Below are positions 44,940 to 53,277 of a DNA stretch of 64,000 nucleotides, in pieces; positions within the stretch are counted from its first letter, which is position 1, and the number at the start of each line of letters is the position of its first letter. Both the position numbers and the translations under genes were made by a program. This stretch comes from Tamlana carrageenivorans (lineage in GTDB: Bacteria > Bacteroidota > Bacteroidia > Flavobacteriales > Flavobacteriaceae): contig NZ_CP025938.1 in NCBI RefSeq assembly GCF_002893765.1, positions 310,001 through 374,000 of the forward strand. Reading direction: 5' to 3'. Under the pieces are notes generated by a model that worked only from the letters and a program-made list of their open reading frames with translations, had not been told where the DNA came from and did no database searches.

Positions 44940-44967
44940 AAGCTGCTTTCGTAAAGAAAGCAGCTTA
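44940..44967 (-). terminator. Terminator after the DUF4295 gene
   Basis: The hairpin AAGCTGCTTTc/AGAAAGCAGCTT lies 23 bp past the DUF4295 stop, with an A-run that reads as a U-tract on the minus strand. It probably limits readthrough into ftsY. Confidence 0.8.
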
Positions 44968-44989
44968 TAATATCTTGAAACGCTACGTT

Positions 44990-45142
44990 TTAGTTTTTAG
45001 CTAAAAAGTCGTTAACTTCTTCTGGACTCATAATAGATTCAACAAACATGTAAGCTCCTGTTTTTGGAGACTTCACCATTTTTATTGCTTTTGTTAATCT
45101 TTTAGATCCTGTTTGTAATGATGCTACTGATTTCTTTGCCAT
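44990..45142 (-). CDS. DUF4295 domain-containing protein
   Basis: A 50-residue basic protein (MAKKSVASLQTGSKRLTKAI, ending FLAKN). It matches DUF4295, a small Bacteroidetes family always found beside rpmG and rpmB, and is probably ribosome-associated by context. It is 48 bp after rpmG on the same strand. Function is not established. Confidence 0.92.
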   Translation of the reverse strand: MAKKSVASLQTGSKRLTKAIKMVKSPKTGAYMFVESIMSPEEVNDFLAKN

Positions 45143-45190
45143 GACCTATTTGGTTTTATTTGGCATTTTTAACAATGTAAAAATGTCTAA

Positions 45191-45373
45191 TTATTTAATT
45201 TCTTTATGAACTGTCATACGCTTAAGAATAGGATTAAATTTTTTAATCTGCATTCTATCTGGCGTGTTCTTTTTGTTTTTCGTAGTAATATATCTAGAAG
45301 TTCCTGGTTGTCCAGACTCTTTGTGCTCTGTGCACTCTAAAATTACTTGTATTCTGTTGCCTTTCTTTGCCAT
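45191..45373 (-). CDS. rpmG: 50S ribosomal protein L33
   Basis: A 60-residue basic protein starting MAKKGNRIQVILECTEHK and containing the L33 pattern SRYITTKNKKNTPDR. Only one Cys is present, so this is the form without a zinc ribbon. It is 25 bp after rpmB. Confidence 0.97.
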   Translation of the reverse strand: MAKKGNRIQVILECTEHKESGQPGTSRYITTKNKKNTPDRMQIKKFNPILKRMTVHKEIK

Positions 45374-45398
45374 GTCTTTTTACTTTTAAATACAGCTA

Positions 45399-45635
45399 TT
45401 ATTTTAAAAATCCTTTAGATTTCGCATCTTTAATCGCTGCAGATATACCAACTTTATTAATGGTTTTTAAAGCAGACGCAGAAACCTTTAAAGTTATCCA
45501 GCTGTCTTCTTCTGGAATGTAAAAACGTTTCTTTAGTAAATTCGCATTGAACTTGCGTTTAGTTCTGTTTAATGCATGAGACACGTTGTTTCCAACCATC
45601 GCCTTCTTTCCTGTTAGTTCACAAACTCTTGACAT
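45399..45635 (-). CDS. rpmB: 50S ribosomal protein L28
   Basis: A 78-residue basic protein with the L28 start (MSRVCELTGKKAMVGNNVSHA) and a conserved RRF-like middle (KRKFNANLLKKRFYIPEE). It is first in the rpmB-rpmG-DUF4295 transcript and has a consensus promoter 43 bp upstream. Confidence 0.97.
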   Translation of the reverse strand: MSRVCELTGKKAMVGNNVSHALNRTKRKFNANLLKKRFYIPEEDSWITLKVSASALKTINKVGISAAIKDAKSKGFLK

Positions 45636-45677
45636 TTCTATATAACTTTAATTTCTTTGTTGCTTAAAATCGAGGTG

Positions 45678-45707
45678 CAAATATACAACTAATTTATATT
45701 CTAACAA
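45678..45707 (-). promoter_or_regulatory. Promoter of rpmB-rpmG-DUF4295
   Basis: On the minus strand TTG (45707-45705), 19 bp, TATATTTG (45685-45678): a full Bacteroidetes promoter. It lies only 12 bp from the end of cinA. Confidence 0.85.
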
Positions 45708-45718
45708 CAGAAACTTAA

Positions 45719-46969
45719 TCAATTTTTAAAAATTTCTTTTAAAAGCATTTCTAAGGCCTTATTTACCGCCTTATTTATGACCTTAATTCGCAAATTTCCA
45801 AAGTTAAATTCCTGAGAATAAACGGCATTTTGAGTCGCTACAGCAATAAAAACAGTACCAACTTCTGCCTCTGAATCGCCTTTTTTAGGACCTGCATTGC
45901 CCGTTGTTGCAATCGCGTAATCCGACTGAAATAATTCGCGTGCATTTCTCGCCATACTTTCTGCAACCTGTTTACTTACAACAGAATGTGTATTAACTTC
46001 TTCTTCAGAAACCTTTAACACATTAATTTTTGATTGCGTTGAGTAGGTAACTAACCCGCCTTTAAAGTAAGCTGAAGCACCAGGATTTACTGTAAACCTC
46101 TCGGCAACAGCTCCTCCAGTACAGCTTTCAGCTATTGCTAAGGTTTCACCTAGTTTGGTGAGCTGCTTCGCTATTATGATCTCTACCGAGCCCTCTTCAT
46201 CTTCTATGCCAGCATATTCTTCTTGTATAAGCGGTATTACAGCATCTATTTGACTTTGAACATCTTTAATAAGCACCTTTTCATCGAAACCTTTGGTGGA
46301 TAACCGTAATCGCATTAAACCCAAACTGGGCAGGTAAGCTAACTTTATATGCGATGGTAATGCATCTTCCCATGACTCAATACGTTCGGCTAAAGCACTT
46401 TCGCCTAAACCATATACTAGTAACGTTTTATGAAGTATATAAGGACAATTGTATTTACGTTTCAAACAAGGAATCACCTCATGCTCAATAAGGGACTCCA
46501 TTTCATAAGGAACTCCAGGAAGGGAAATAAAAACTTTGTCTCCCTTTTCTATTAACATCCCTGGCGCAGTGCCCAATGTGTTCATTAAAACCTTAGAAGT
46601 TGATGGCACTAAAGCCTGGTCTTTATTAACTTGAAGCAATCGTGTTTTAATATGTTGTTGCCAAATAGATTTTATATTTTCTAACACAGACGTGTTTAAA
46701 ACCAAAGCATCATTAAAGTATTCTGCTATGGTTTTTTTTGTGATATCGTCTTTAGTTGGTCCTAATCCTCCTGTAAGAATAACAATATCGACTCTGTTTT
46801 CAGCATCCTCAAGAGCTTTTAATATATGACTCTTATCATCTTGAATAGAAGTAATTTGATATACCGAAACCCCTATTTTATTAAGTTGCTTGGCAATAAA
46901 AGCAGAATTTGTATCGATAACCTGACCTATAAGAAGTTCGTCACCTATGGTTATTATTTCTGCAATCAT
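45719..46969 (-). CDS. cinA: CinA-type nicotinamide mononucleotide deamidase / competence-damage protein
   Basis: The 416-residue protein has an N-terminal COG1058 (MoaB-like) domain with TGGLGPTKDDITK near 66-78 and a C-terminal CinA domain (about 255-416) with AESCTGG and a TGNAGP motif. Such proteins hydrolyse NMN and pyrophosphates in NAD recycling. It is last in a four-gene run (exonuclease, FAH protein, Hpt protein, cinA) with small gaps. Confidence 0.95.
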   Translation of the reverse strand: MIAEIITIGDELLIGQVIDTNSAFIAKQLNKIGVSVYQITSIQDDKSHILKALEDAENRVDIVILTGGLGPTKDDITKKTIAEYFNDALVLNTSVLENIKSIWQQHIKTRLLQVNKDQALVPSTSKVLMNTLGTAPGMLIEKGDKVFISLPGVPYEMESLIEHEVIPCLKRKYNCPYILHKTLLVYGLGESALAERIESWEDALPSHIKLAYLPSLGLMRLRLSTKGFDEKVLIKDVQSQIDAVIPLIQEEYAGIEDEEGSVEIIIAKQLTKLGETLAIAESCTGGAVAERFTVNPGASAYFKGGLVTYSTQSKINVLKVSEEEVNTHSVVSKQVAESMARNARELFQSDYAIATTGNAGPKKGDSEAEVGTVFIAVATQNAVYSQEFNFGNLRIKVINKAVNKALEMLLKEIFKN

Positions 46970-46977
46970 GTATGAAT

Positions 46978-47319
46978 TTATAAATTAAAATCTGCCTTTA
47001 TTTCAGCTACAGCGTTATCGACTGCAGTTAAAACAATATTTAATTGTTCTGTAATATCTTGATCTTTTTTCTCAAACTTACCCCAATCTTGAACTTCGAT
47101 AAGCGTTTCTAAAACACCTAATTCAAATAAATCGACTGTAGGCTTCATTTTATGAGCTGCCTGATAGGCATTGTAATAATCTTTATTAGAAACAGCGATT
47201 TTCAATCTTTCGGCATCCTCTGGCACTTCACCTAAAAAGGCACCTGCCAAATCAGCTACAAAATCTTCATCATTGTCTGCCAATTCTCGTACCCTAAATA
47301 ATTTGTAATATTGCTCCAT
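46978..47319 (-). CDS. Histidine phosphotransfer (Hpt) domain protein
   Basis: The 113-residue all-helical protein has the Hpt motif AHKMKPT near residue 56, with His as the phosphoacceptor. No kinase domain is attached, so it should relay phosphate between a separate hybrid kinase and a response regulator, neither of which lies in this window. It is directly after the FAH gene (no gap) and 8 bp before cinA. Confidence 0.85.
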   Translation of the reverse strand: MEQYYKLFRVRELADNDEDFVADLAGAFLGEVPEDAERLKIAVSNKDYYNAYQAAHKMKPTVDLFELGVLETLIEVQDWGKFEKKDQDITEQLNIVLTAVDNAVAEIKADFNL

Positions 47320-47931
47320 TTACTTTACTGTTATTGAAAACATTTCGTTGTCTTCTAAGGATCCTATTAACTTATCATTTGCGTAAACTTTACCTACGCC
47401 TGCTGGGGTACCCGTAAATATAATATCTCCTATCTTTAATGTAAAATATTTAGAGACATATTCTATGATTTCATCGATTTCCCAAAGCATACGGCTAGTA
47501 TTTCCATTTTGAACAATATTTTCGTTCTTTTTTAAAGAAAACGCAATATCATTAACATTTGGAAATTCCGATTTTGGAATCCAACGTCCTACTACTGCAG
47601 CCCCATCAAAAGATTTAGCCTTTTCCCAAGGCAAACCTTTTTCTTTTAATTGACTTTGTAAATCCCGGGCTGTAAAATCAATTCCCAAGCCTATTTCGTT
47701 ATAATATTTATGCGCAAATTTTTTATCGATATGCTTTCCTACCCTGTTTATTTTCACCAAAACCTCCACCTCATAATGAACGTCATCAGAGAAGTCTGGA
47801 ATAAAAAAAGGCTGTTTTTTAAGCAGAATTGCGGTATCTGGTTTTATAAAAATAACCGGATCATTAGGCTTTTCATTATGTAACTCTTTAATGTGTTCGG
47901 CGTAATTACGTCCGATGCAGATAAGTTTCAC
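47320..47931 (-). CDS. Fumarylacetoacetate hydrolase family protein
   Basis: The 203-residue protein starts MKLICIGRNYAEHIKEL and has the FAH metal site Glu/Asp pattern: HYEVEVLVKI near 64-73, then IGLGIDFTARD near 93-103, and the TGTPAGVG motif near 175. Relatives act as acylpyruvases or oxaloacetate tautomerases/decarboxylases. It is second in the exonuclease-to-cinA run. Confidence 0.9.
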   Translation of the reverse strand: MKLICIGRNYAEHIKELHNEKPNDPVIFIKPDTAILLKKQPFFIPDFSDDVHYEVEVLVKINRVGKHIDKKFAHKYYNEIGLGIDFTARDLQSQLKEKGLPWEKAKSFDGAAVVGRWIPKSEFPNVNDIAFSLKKNENIVQNGNTSRMLWEIDEIIEYVSKYFTLKIGDIIFTGTPAGVGKVYANDKLIGSLEDNEMFSITVK

Positions 47932-48001
47932 TCGGATTATTTTAATTGATTATTGAATATTCTTGGTTATCTATTAATAATTGCAAATTGTTAATTAGGC
48001 A

Positions 48002-48778
48002 CTACCCCAACTTATTGTTAAAGCTCCTTAATTTTATGGCTGTTAGTACTTTTTTGGTATACAAGGGAAAATCGGCATTTAATAACCATCCAAAATACCC
48101 TGGCTCCTTTTCTAAAACTTCGGTTACCAACTTACCTTTATGTTTTCCAAAAGAAAAACACTCTTCACCATCTTTATTAAAAGCGATAAATCCTGCAAAA
48201 TCGGCGAACTTTTTTCTGGAACTGAATTCTGCCAAAAACTTAGTGTCATTTTCCAATTCGTCATATTTAGAAAGCTGAGCTTTCAACACTTCGTAAGTCG
48301 CGTTGGTATCGGCTGCCGCGGTATGTGCTCCTTCTAAATCTTTATTGCAATAAAACTTATAGGCAGCACTTAATGTACGCTGTTCCATTTTATGAAATAT
48401 GGTTTGCACATCGATGGCTAAACGGTTTTTCATGTCAAAATCGATACCAGCACGCAACATTTCTTCCGCCAATAGTGGAATATCGAAACGATTAGAATTA
48501 AAGCCTCCTAAATCGGAATCCTTAATCATATTATAAATATCTTTTGATAAAGCTTTAAAAGTAGGCTCATTAGCTACTTTTTCATCCGAAATACCATGAA
48601 TAGCGGTGACTTCTGCCGGAATGGGTCTTTCAGGATTTACCAACCAAGTCTTACTTTCCTTATTTCCGTTTGGAAATACTTTCAATATTGAAATTTCAAC
48701 AATACGATCAGATGTGATATTGATTCCGGTAGTTTCTAAGTCGAAAAAACAAATAGGTTTTTTAAGGTCGAGTTCCAT
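48002..48778 (-). CDS. 3'-5' exonuclease (DnaQ/DEDD family)
   Basis: The 258-residue protein has ExoI FFDLETTGIN near residues 11-20, ExoII in GFNSNRFDIPLL near 93-104 and ExoIII as HTAAADTNATY near 151-161, the DEDDh pattern. A C-terminal region (about 200-258) carries FSFGKHKGK and GYFGWLLN, a small module often fused to such exonucleases. Probably processes DNA or RNA ends. It is first of the run ending in cinA. Confidence 0.92.
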   Translation of the reverse strand: MELDLKKPICFFDLETTGINITSDRIVEISILKVFPNGNKESKTWLVNPERPIPAEVTAIHGISDEKVANEPTFKALSKDIYNMIKDSDLGGFNSNRFDIPLLAEEMLRAGIDFDMKNRLAIDVQTIFHKMEQRTLSAAYKFYCNKDLEGAHTAAADTNATYEVLKAQLSKYDELENDTKFLAEFSSRKKFADFAGFIAFNKDGEECFSFGKHKGKLVTEVLEKEPGYFGWLLNADFPLYTKKVLTAIKLRSFNNKLG

Positions 48779-48828
48779 TCATGTTGTTTTAAAAAATCAA
48801 ATATAAATAGAATCTACAGAATAGCCTT

Positions 48829-48862
48829 AAAGGAAACCAAAAAGCTTTTTTTGGTTTCCTTT
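48829..48862. terminator. Inverted repeat between the PLP-fold gene and the exonuclease gene
   Basis: Arms AAAGGAAACC.../...GGTTTCCTTT flank an A/T-rich centre, 38 bp past the PLP-fold gene stop. It probably acts as a terminator for that gene. Confidence 0.75.
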
Positions 48863-48899
48863 AAAACAAATCAAAGGGACATAAAATTGATTTTATTGT

Positions 48900-50972
48900 T
48901 TAACCTAACAAATCTGGGGTATTAAGAATTAACTTGATTTTTTTAATAATTACAGTTATTTGATTCATTTGCGCCTCTATGTTTCTAAAATAAAGACTTA
49001 TATCTCTATTTACCCAACTCTCAGATATTACGCGTGCTCCTAAACTAATTCTCAGAACGGCACTTTGTTGGTTATTTTCATACTTCACATTAACCGCTTG
49101 ACCGATATGACACTTTAAAGCTGCAAGTCTGACAACTTCCAGAGGAGCTCCTTCAAATTCATTTGATAAATCTGAGTTCAGTAATAGGTATAGCTTTTTA
49201 ACTTGATCTACAGTTAAAACTTCATTATTTTTAAGAATAAAAAAAGGAAAAATAGTTCGAATGCTTCTTATCCCAAACTCATTACCATTAAAATTATTTG
49301 TTTTCATGTCTTCAGCATAAAGCGGTACTAAAAAAGCAGCTTCACTTATAGATTCTTCAACAAAATTACAGAACATCTCAATCCCAATGTTTCGATACAA
49401 GATTGGTGTTTTGTAGTACCTATCCATTTCTACAATGGCGGCATTCCAACGCATATAAGAACCATAGTTAAATCCGTCTGACAGAACTTTAGAGCAAGAC
49501 CATGATTTAGGGAAATCGGAGTGATTATAATATTGAGACAACCCTACTGGCAAGGATTTTTCAGAAGCATGAATTAATGCATTGACCGTTTCGGGCAGAA
49601 TCAATGCTCCTGAATACGGAGGTCCTGTAAAATATTTACTTCCTGTAATAGATATGATATATCCCTTTTTCAAGTAATCTTGAATATCAGCGGCATCCAA
49701 TCTTAATTGAGCGGCATCTACAATAACTTGTAAAGAGGAGCTTTCAAATTTATTTAGTTCATACATCATACTCTCACTAGGAGACTGATAGCCTAACTTT
49801 GAATGATCCATAACGTGAAGCACCGCAAATCTTCCTAATTCGATAGTTTTGGTTATAGCCTTAAAAACCTCATCATCCAATTGATCTGTTGATTTTAATT
49901 TTCCATGAGCATCTCTAAAAGGAATTTTTACTACGTCAACATCCTGAAAGCCTTTAATTTTATCTCCTTTTTTAACGGTATAATTTAAAGCCGAAGTATT
50001 CTCAAAATGACACCCATTTAGCGCTGTTGAAACGCCACTACCAGTTTCATCAGACGCTACTAGAATATGAGTTATTTCTTTATTGGTGACTATCTGAGCT
50101 ATGGCTGCAATTTGAAGGGAGGAATCGGTACCTGAAGGTGAAAAAATAATTTCACAAGCTTCATTTATTTTAAATATCTTTTTAAGATTCGTTTTTAATA
50201 ATTCCGAAAAATCTATTGTTGTATTTTCAAATCCGTTTTTCAAGCAATTTTTTATCAATATACTTCTAACCTTATCTGTTTTATCAAAAGCGAAATTGGA
50301 CACACTTGTTGCTGTAGAGGAAGCGAAAGTGAAGGCATCAGGTCTTGGAAATGGTCGGCAACCATATTTATTTAAAAGTGCCACCTCATCAATATTCAAT
50401 CTATGATCTCCACCCGACATAAGTAAATACTCTGTAGGTTTTGCCAAATTCTCAACAACAGGCTTCCATGACTCCTTAAACAATTTAGAGTTATTTTCAA
50501 CACCATGAAAAGCCTGTAACTCTGTATTAGCTAGCAAGGTTTCGGGAGCTACCCCGCTTCCTTTTTTCACTAATTCAATTAAAACATTACTAAGCGGCTT
50601 TAATTTTTCCTTATCTAATTCAGGTAATAATTGATAAAAAACACGAGTTACCTCAAATGCTGCAGTATCGCATAGCGCAATATTATCCTTTTTTTCACCC
50701 AAAGCCTTATACCACAACTGCCACTCTACACCATATCTCAAATAAACCAAGGCCAATACAGGGTTTTTTAAATATAAAGCCCCAATAATAATTGATTTAT
50801 TTGGCACAATCTTAAATACATCTGGCTGAGTATTGGACGTAATAATATTAATGTTATTTAATTTTGGTACCGTATTGAACCTTTTTAAAACATGAACTAA
50901 ATAATTCACGTTATCTTTTTTAAATAAACTCGTCCTTTTGTATTGATTTTCAATAATTACATTATTTGTCAT
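48900..50972 (-). CDS. Large PLP-dependent (aminotransferase class V-like fold) protein of unknown function
   Basis: This 690-residue protein has no signal peptide. Residues about 1-190 form an N-terminal region I do not recognise. From 195 the sequence resembles fold-type I PLP enzymes: LLMSGGDHRL, an SSTATSVS segment near 227, PSGTDSSLQIAAIA near 281-294 (cofactor phosphate loop), ASDETGSGVSTA near 308, VDAAQLRLDAADI near 420 (Asp pairing with the pyridine N) and TGSKYFTGPPYSG with the likely Schiff-base Lys446. A third region (about 560-690) is also unassigned. Its chemistry cannot be named. It follows a broken DUF134 regulator and a NifX-like fragment, and a perfect inverted repeat lies 31 bp upstream of the start. 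Confidence 0.7.
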   Translation of the reverse strand: MTNNVIIENQYKRTSLFKKDNVNYLVHVLKRFNTVPKLNNINIITSNTQPDVFKIVPNKSIIIGALYLKNPVLALVYLRYGVEWQLWYKALGEKKDNIALCDTAAFEVTRVFYQLLPELDKEKLKPLSNVLIELVKKGSGVAPETLLANTELQAFHGVENNSKLFKESWKPVVENLAKPTEYLLMSGGDHRLNIDEVALLNKYGCRPFPRPDAFTFASSTATSVSNFAFDKTDKVRSILIKNCLKNGFENTTIDFSELLKTNLKKIFKINEACEIIFSPSGTDSSLQIAAIAQIVTNKEITHILVASDETGSGVSTALNGCHFENTSALNYTVKKGDKIKGFQDVDVVKIPFRDAHGKLKSTDQLDDEVFKAITKTIELGRFAVLHVMDHSKLGYQSPSESMMYELNKFESSSLQVIVDAAQLRLDAADIQDYLKKGYIISITGSKYFTGPPYSGALILPETVNALIHASEKSLPVGLSQYYNHSDFPKSWSCSKVLSDGFNYGSYMRWNAAIVEMDRYYKTPILYRNIGIEMFCNFVEESISEAAFLVPLYAEDMKTNNFNGNEFGIRSIRTIFPFFILKNNEVLTVDQVKKLYLLLNSDLSNEFEGAPLEVVRLAALKCHIGQAVNVKYENNQQSAVLRISLGARVISESWVNRDISLYFRNIEAQMNQITVIIKKIKLILNTPDLLG

Positions 50973-51002
50973 AAAATTTTATTTAAGACGTTCGTTAAGA
51001 AC

Positions 51003-51022
51003 TTTTTCTCCTTGGAGAAAAA
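51003..51022. promoter_or_regulatory. 20-bp inverted repeat upstream of the PLP-fold gene
   Basis: TTTTTCTCC at 51003-51011 and GGAGAAAAA at 51014-51022 are perfect complements around TT. Position (31-50 bp upstream of the start) suits an operator for a dimeric repressor or a leader hairpin. No regulator can be named. Confidence 0.55.
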
Positions 51023-51180
51023 TTTGACATTTCTACCTTATAAAGATTTTCAATTTAACTCCAACTAACCTTTAACCCCACAACTAAAGGCCCTAAAAAA
51101 CTGAAGCATGAAGCATGCGTTAAAAATTTAGGCTTATGTTTTTTTATAGCATTTGGAATGCGACTAAGTAAACGCGACTT

Positions 51181-51291
51181 TTATCTAACACCTCTTTTTG
51201 TCTTTAAGAAAACATAAACTTCATAAAGCTTTGAGCCTCTAAAACACTCAACAACTTCATTATTACTAGTAATGGGTACAGTTATTTTCAT
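51181..51291 (-). pseudogene. Truncated NifX/NifB-like (Fe-Mo cofactor domain) fragment
   Basis: A 36-codon frame begins MKITVPITSNNEVVE, which resembles the start of small dinitrogenase Fe-Mo cofactor domain proteins, often encoded next to DUF134. Then FRGSKLYEVYVF is followed by a stop; family members are about 110-120 residues. No cognate continuation was found in the next 180 bases. It may be a remnant, or a short unrelated ORF. Confidence 0.45.
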
Positions 51292-51336
51292 GGCAACCTA
51301 ATTTTATTTATTAAACAATAGAATAAGTTGATTCAT

Positions 51337-51740
51337 TTATTTTAAACTCACTATCCCCTGTGAATCAACTGTTAAACAATCATCACATTTAATATTATCG
51401 TCCATACTAGCAATTACCTTAAAACATTTGCTACATTTATGCCAAGCTTCTTCAAACTCAAAATCCCCCCTTTAATAAGTATTGATTTCCCTTCAACAAA
51501 TGCTTGCCCGATTTTTTTTAAAGCACTATTATAAATTCTAGTAAGTGTAGGCCTTGACACTTCCATCTTTTCGGCCGCGACATCTTGTGATAACCCATCG
51601 TAAACAACCAACTTAACAGCCTCATATTCTTCATACTGTATTAGTACAGGCTCGGAATCACAAAACCGAATACCAAATGGCTTAAACCCTAACATTTTAG
51701 GAGGATAATTAATTTTTCTCTTTTTCTTAGGCCGTGGCAT
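51337..51740 (-). pseudogene. DUF134-family DNA-binding protein with a frameshift at a G6 run
   Basis: The start MPRPKKKRK at 51740 gives a DUF134/sigma-70-region-4-like helix-turn-helix (DVAAEKMEVSRPTLTRIYNSAL). After the G6 run at 51465-51470 the frame yields ...LGINVANVLR and stops at 51414. One more G would restore a frame down to 51337 encoding an Fe-S or zinc-type Cys ribbon (HKCSKCFKV, then IKCDDCLTVDS), which is the expected DUF134 C-terminus. So the gene is either broken, phase-variable, or misread. A -7 box lies upstream. Confidence 0.8.
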
Positions 51741-51755
51741 TTTTAAAATTTTCAG

Positions 51756-51763
51756 CAAATATA
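51756..51763 (-). promoter_or_regulatory. -7 box (TATATTTG) for the DUF134 gene
   Basis: It matches TAnnTTTG on the minus strand, 15 bp upstream of the start. The nearest TTG is only 13 bp further, closer than usual. Confidence 0.5.
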
Positions 51764-51793
51764 ATGAACTTACGTTCAAAACCCGTGGTTTGT

Positions 51794-51828
51794 AAAAAAA
51801 CCAGAGAATTCACTTCCCTGGTTTTTTA
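51794..51828 (-). terminator. Terminator after the E2 gene
   Basis: On the minus strand the stem AACCAGGGAA/TTCTCTGGTT is followed by a U-rich run, 29 bp past the stop at 51857. Confidence 0.8.
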
Positions 51829-51856
51829 TCTATTAAATTACTAATTCTTATTAAGA

Positions 51857-53191
51857 TTAGATTACTCTATTAACATCCCAAGCTTCAAGATAATCTTTAA
51901 CAGCTTTAACAAACATACCTCCTAATGCTCCGTTTACGACACGATGATCGTAAGAATGCGACAAGAACATTTTATAACGAATCCCAATAAAATCGCCTTC
52001 TGGAGTCTCTATAACTGCCGGTACTTTTCGAATAGCACCAAGAGCTAAAATTCCAACTTGTGGTTGATTTATAATTGGCGTTCCCATAATACTTCCAAAA
52101 GATCCAACATTAGTAATTGTATAGGTGCCATCTTGAATTTCGTCTGGCTTCAGTTTGTTTTCTCTAGCACGCTTTGCCAAATCGTTAACCTGTTTAGTCA
52201 TACCCACTAGGTTAAGCTGATCGGCATTTTTTATAACAGGCACAATAAGATTCCCATCTGGTAAGGCTGCTGCCATTCCTAAATTTATATTTTTCTTTTT
52301 TATTATGGTATCTCCTTTTACAGAAATATTCATCATGGGATAATCGCGAAGTGCTTTAGCTATAACTTCCATGAAAATTGGTGTAAAGGTTAAATTTTCA
52401 CCTTCTTGCTTCATGAAATTATCTTTAACTTTCTTTCTCCAATTCCAAACATTAGTCACATCGGCCTCGATAAAACTTTGCACATGGGCAGACGTTTGAA
52501 GCGAGTCGGTCATGTGGTTAGCTATCAGTTTCCCCATTCTAGTCATTTCAATAATCTCATCTTCACCGCTAGAAATAACAGGTACTGCAACAGGAGTTGC
52601 TTTAGCAACAGGCTTAGTTTGGATGGTTACAGATGCATCAACCACAGGTTTTTCTTCAACTGGTTTATTTGTCCTATTTTTTATATAATCTAGAATATCA
52701 TTTTTAGTAACGCGCCCTTCATTTCCAGTACCCACAATAGCATCTAACTCTGATTGTGAAATATTTTCAGCCTTAGCAATATTTCTAACTAAAGGTGAAT
52801 AGAATTTATTATCACTAGAAACTATAGGGTTTACAGACTCCTGAACATTAGTAATCTGTTGTGTGATTTCTTCAACTGCTTTTTCTTGGTCTTCTGTAAT
52901 TTCAACAGGGGCATCGTCTTCTTTTGTATTTTGGTCTGAAGCAGAATCGCCTTCCGTTTCTATTACCGCTAAAACCTGACCTACTTGTACCACATCATCC
53001 ACATCAAAAAAGCGCTCTACAATAACACCATCAACCTCACTTGGCACCTCACTATCCACTTTATCTGTTGCGATTTCTAAAACCGGATCGTCCATTTCAA
53101 TAGAGTCTCCAACCTCTTTCAACCAAGATGTTATTGTTGCCTCTGCAACACTTTCCCCCATTTTTGGTAACTTAAGCTCGAACTTTGCCAT
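51857..53191 (-). CDS. Dihydrolipoamide acyltransferase (E2) of a 2-oxoacid dehydrogenase
   Basis: The 444-residue protein has an N-terminal lipoyl domain with the lipoylated Lys in EIATDKVDSEV near residue 44, a flexible linker, an E3-binding domain (SPLVRNIAKAENIS, then GRVTKNDI, near 132-170), and a catalytic domain (about 210-444). The catalytic His motif reads DHRVVNG near 419-425, with Asn where the classical HxxxDG has Asp. The substrate, branched-chain or pyruvate type, is uncertain; the E1 and E3 genes are not nearby. Confidence 0.93.
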   Translation of the reverse strand: MAKFELKLPKMGESVAEATITSWLKEVGDSIEMDDPVLEIATDKVDSEVPSEVDGVIVERFFDVDDVVQVGQVLAVIETEGDSASDQNTKEDDAPVEITEDQEKAVEEITQQITNVQESVNPIVSSDNKFYSPLVRNIAKAENISQSELDAIVGTGNEGRVTKNDILDYIKNRTNKPVEEKPVVDASVTIQTKPVAKATPVAVPVISSGEDEIIEMTRMGKLIANHMTDSLQTSAHVQSFIEADVTNVWNWRKKVKDNFMKQEGENLTFTPIFMEVIAKALRDYPMMNISVKGDTIIKKKNINLGMAAALPDGNLIVPVIKNADQLNLVGMTKQVNDLAKRARENKLKPDEIQDGTYTITNVGSFGSIMGTPIINQPQVGILALGAIRKVPAVIETPEGDFIGIRYKMFLSHSYDHRVVNGALGGMFVKAVKDYLEAWDVNRVI

Positions 53192-53228
53192 ATCAATAAC
53201 GTAATAGTGTATTTTTAATTTCCAGTTG

Positions 53229-53236
53229 CAAAATTA
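53229..53236 (-). promoter_or_regulatory. -7 box (TAATTTTG) for the E2 gene
   Basis: It matches TAnnTTTG on the minus strand, 37 bp upstream of the start. No TTG lies at the 19-bp spacing. Confidence 0.5.
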
Positions 53237-53277
53237 CTGAAAACACATTAATTTCTTTAAACTATTTGCAATAAAAA

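Noticed and set aside
48900..51740. Nitrogen-fixation cluster suggested by the NifX-like fragment and PLP enzyme
   Set aside because: No nifH, nifD, nifK or NifS-type cysteine desulfurase signature is present; DUF134/NifX-like pairs occur widely outside nitrogen fixers.
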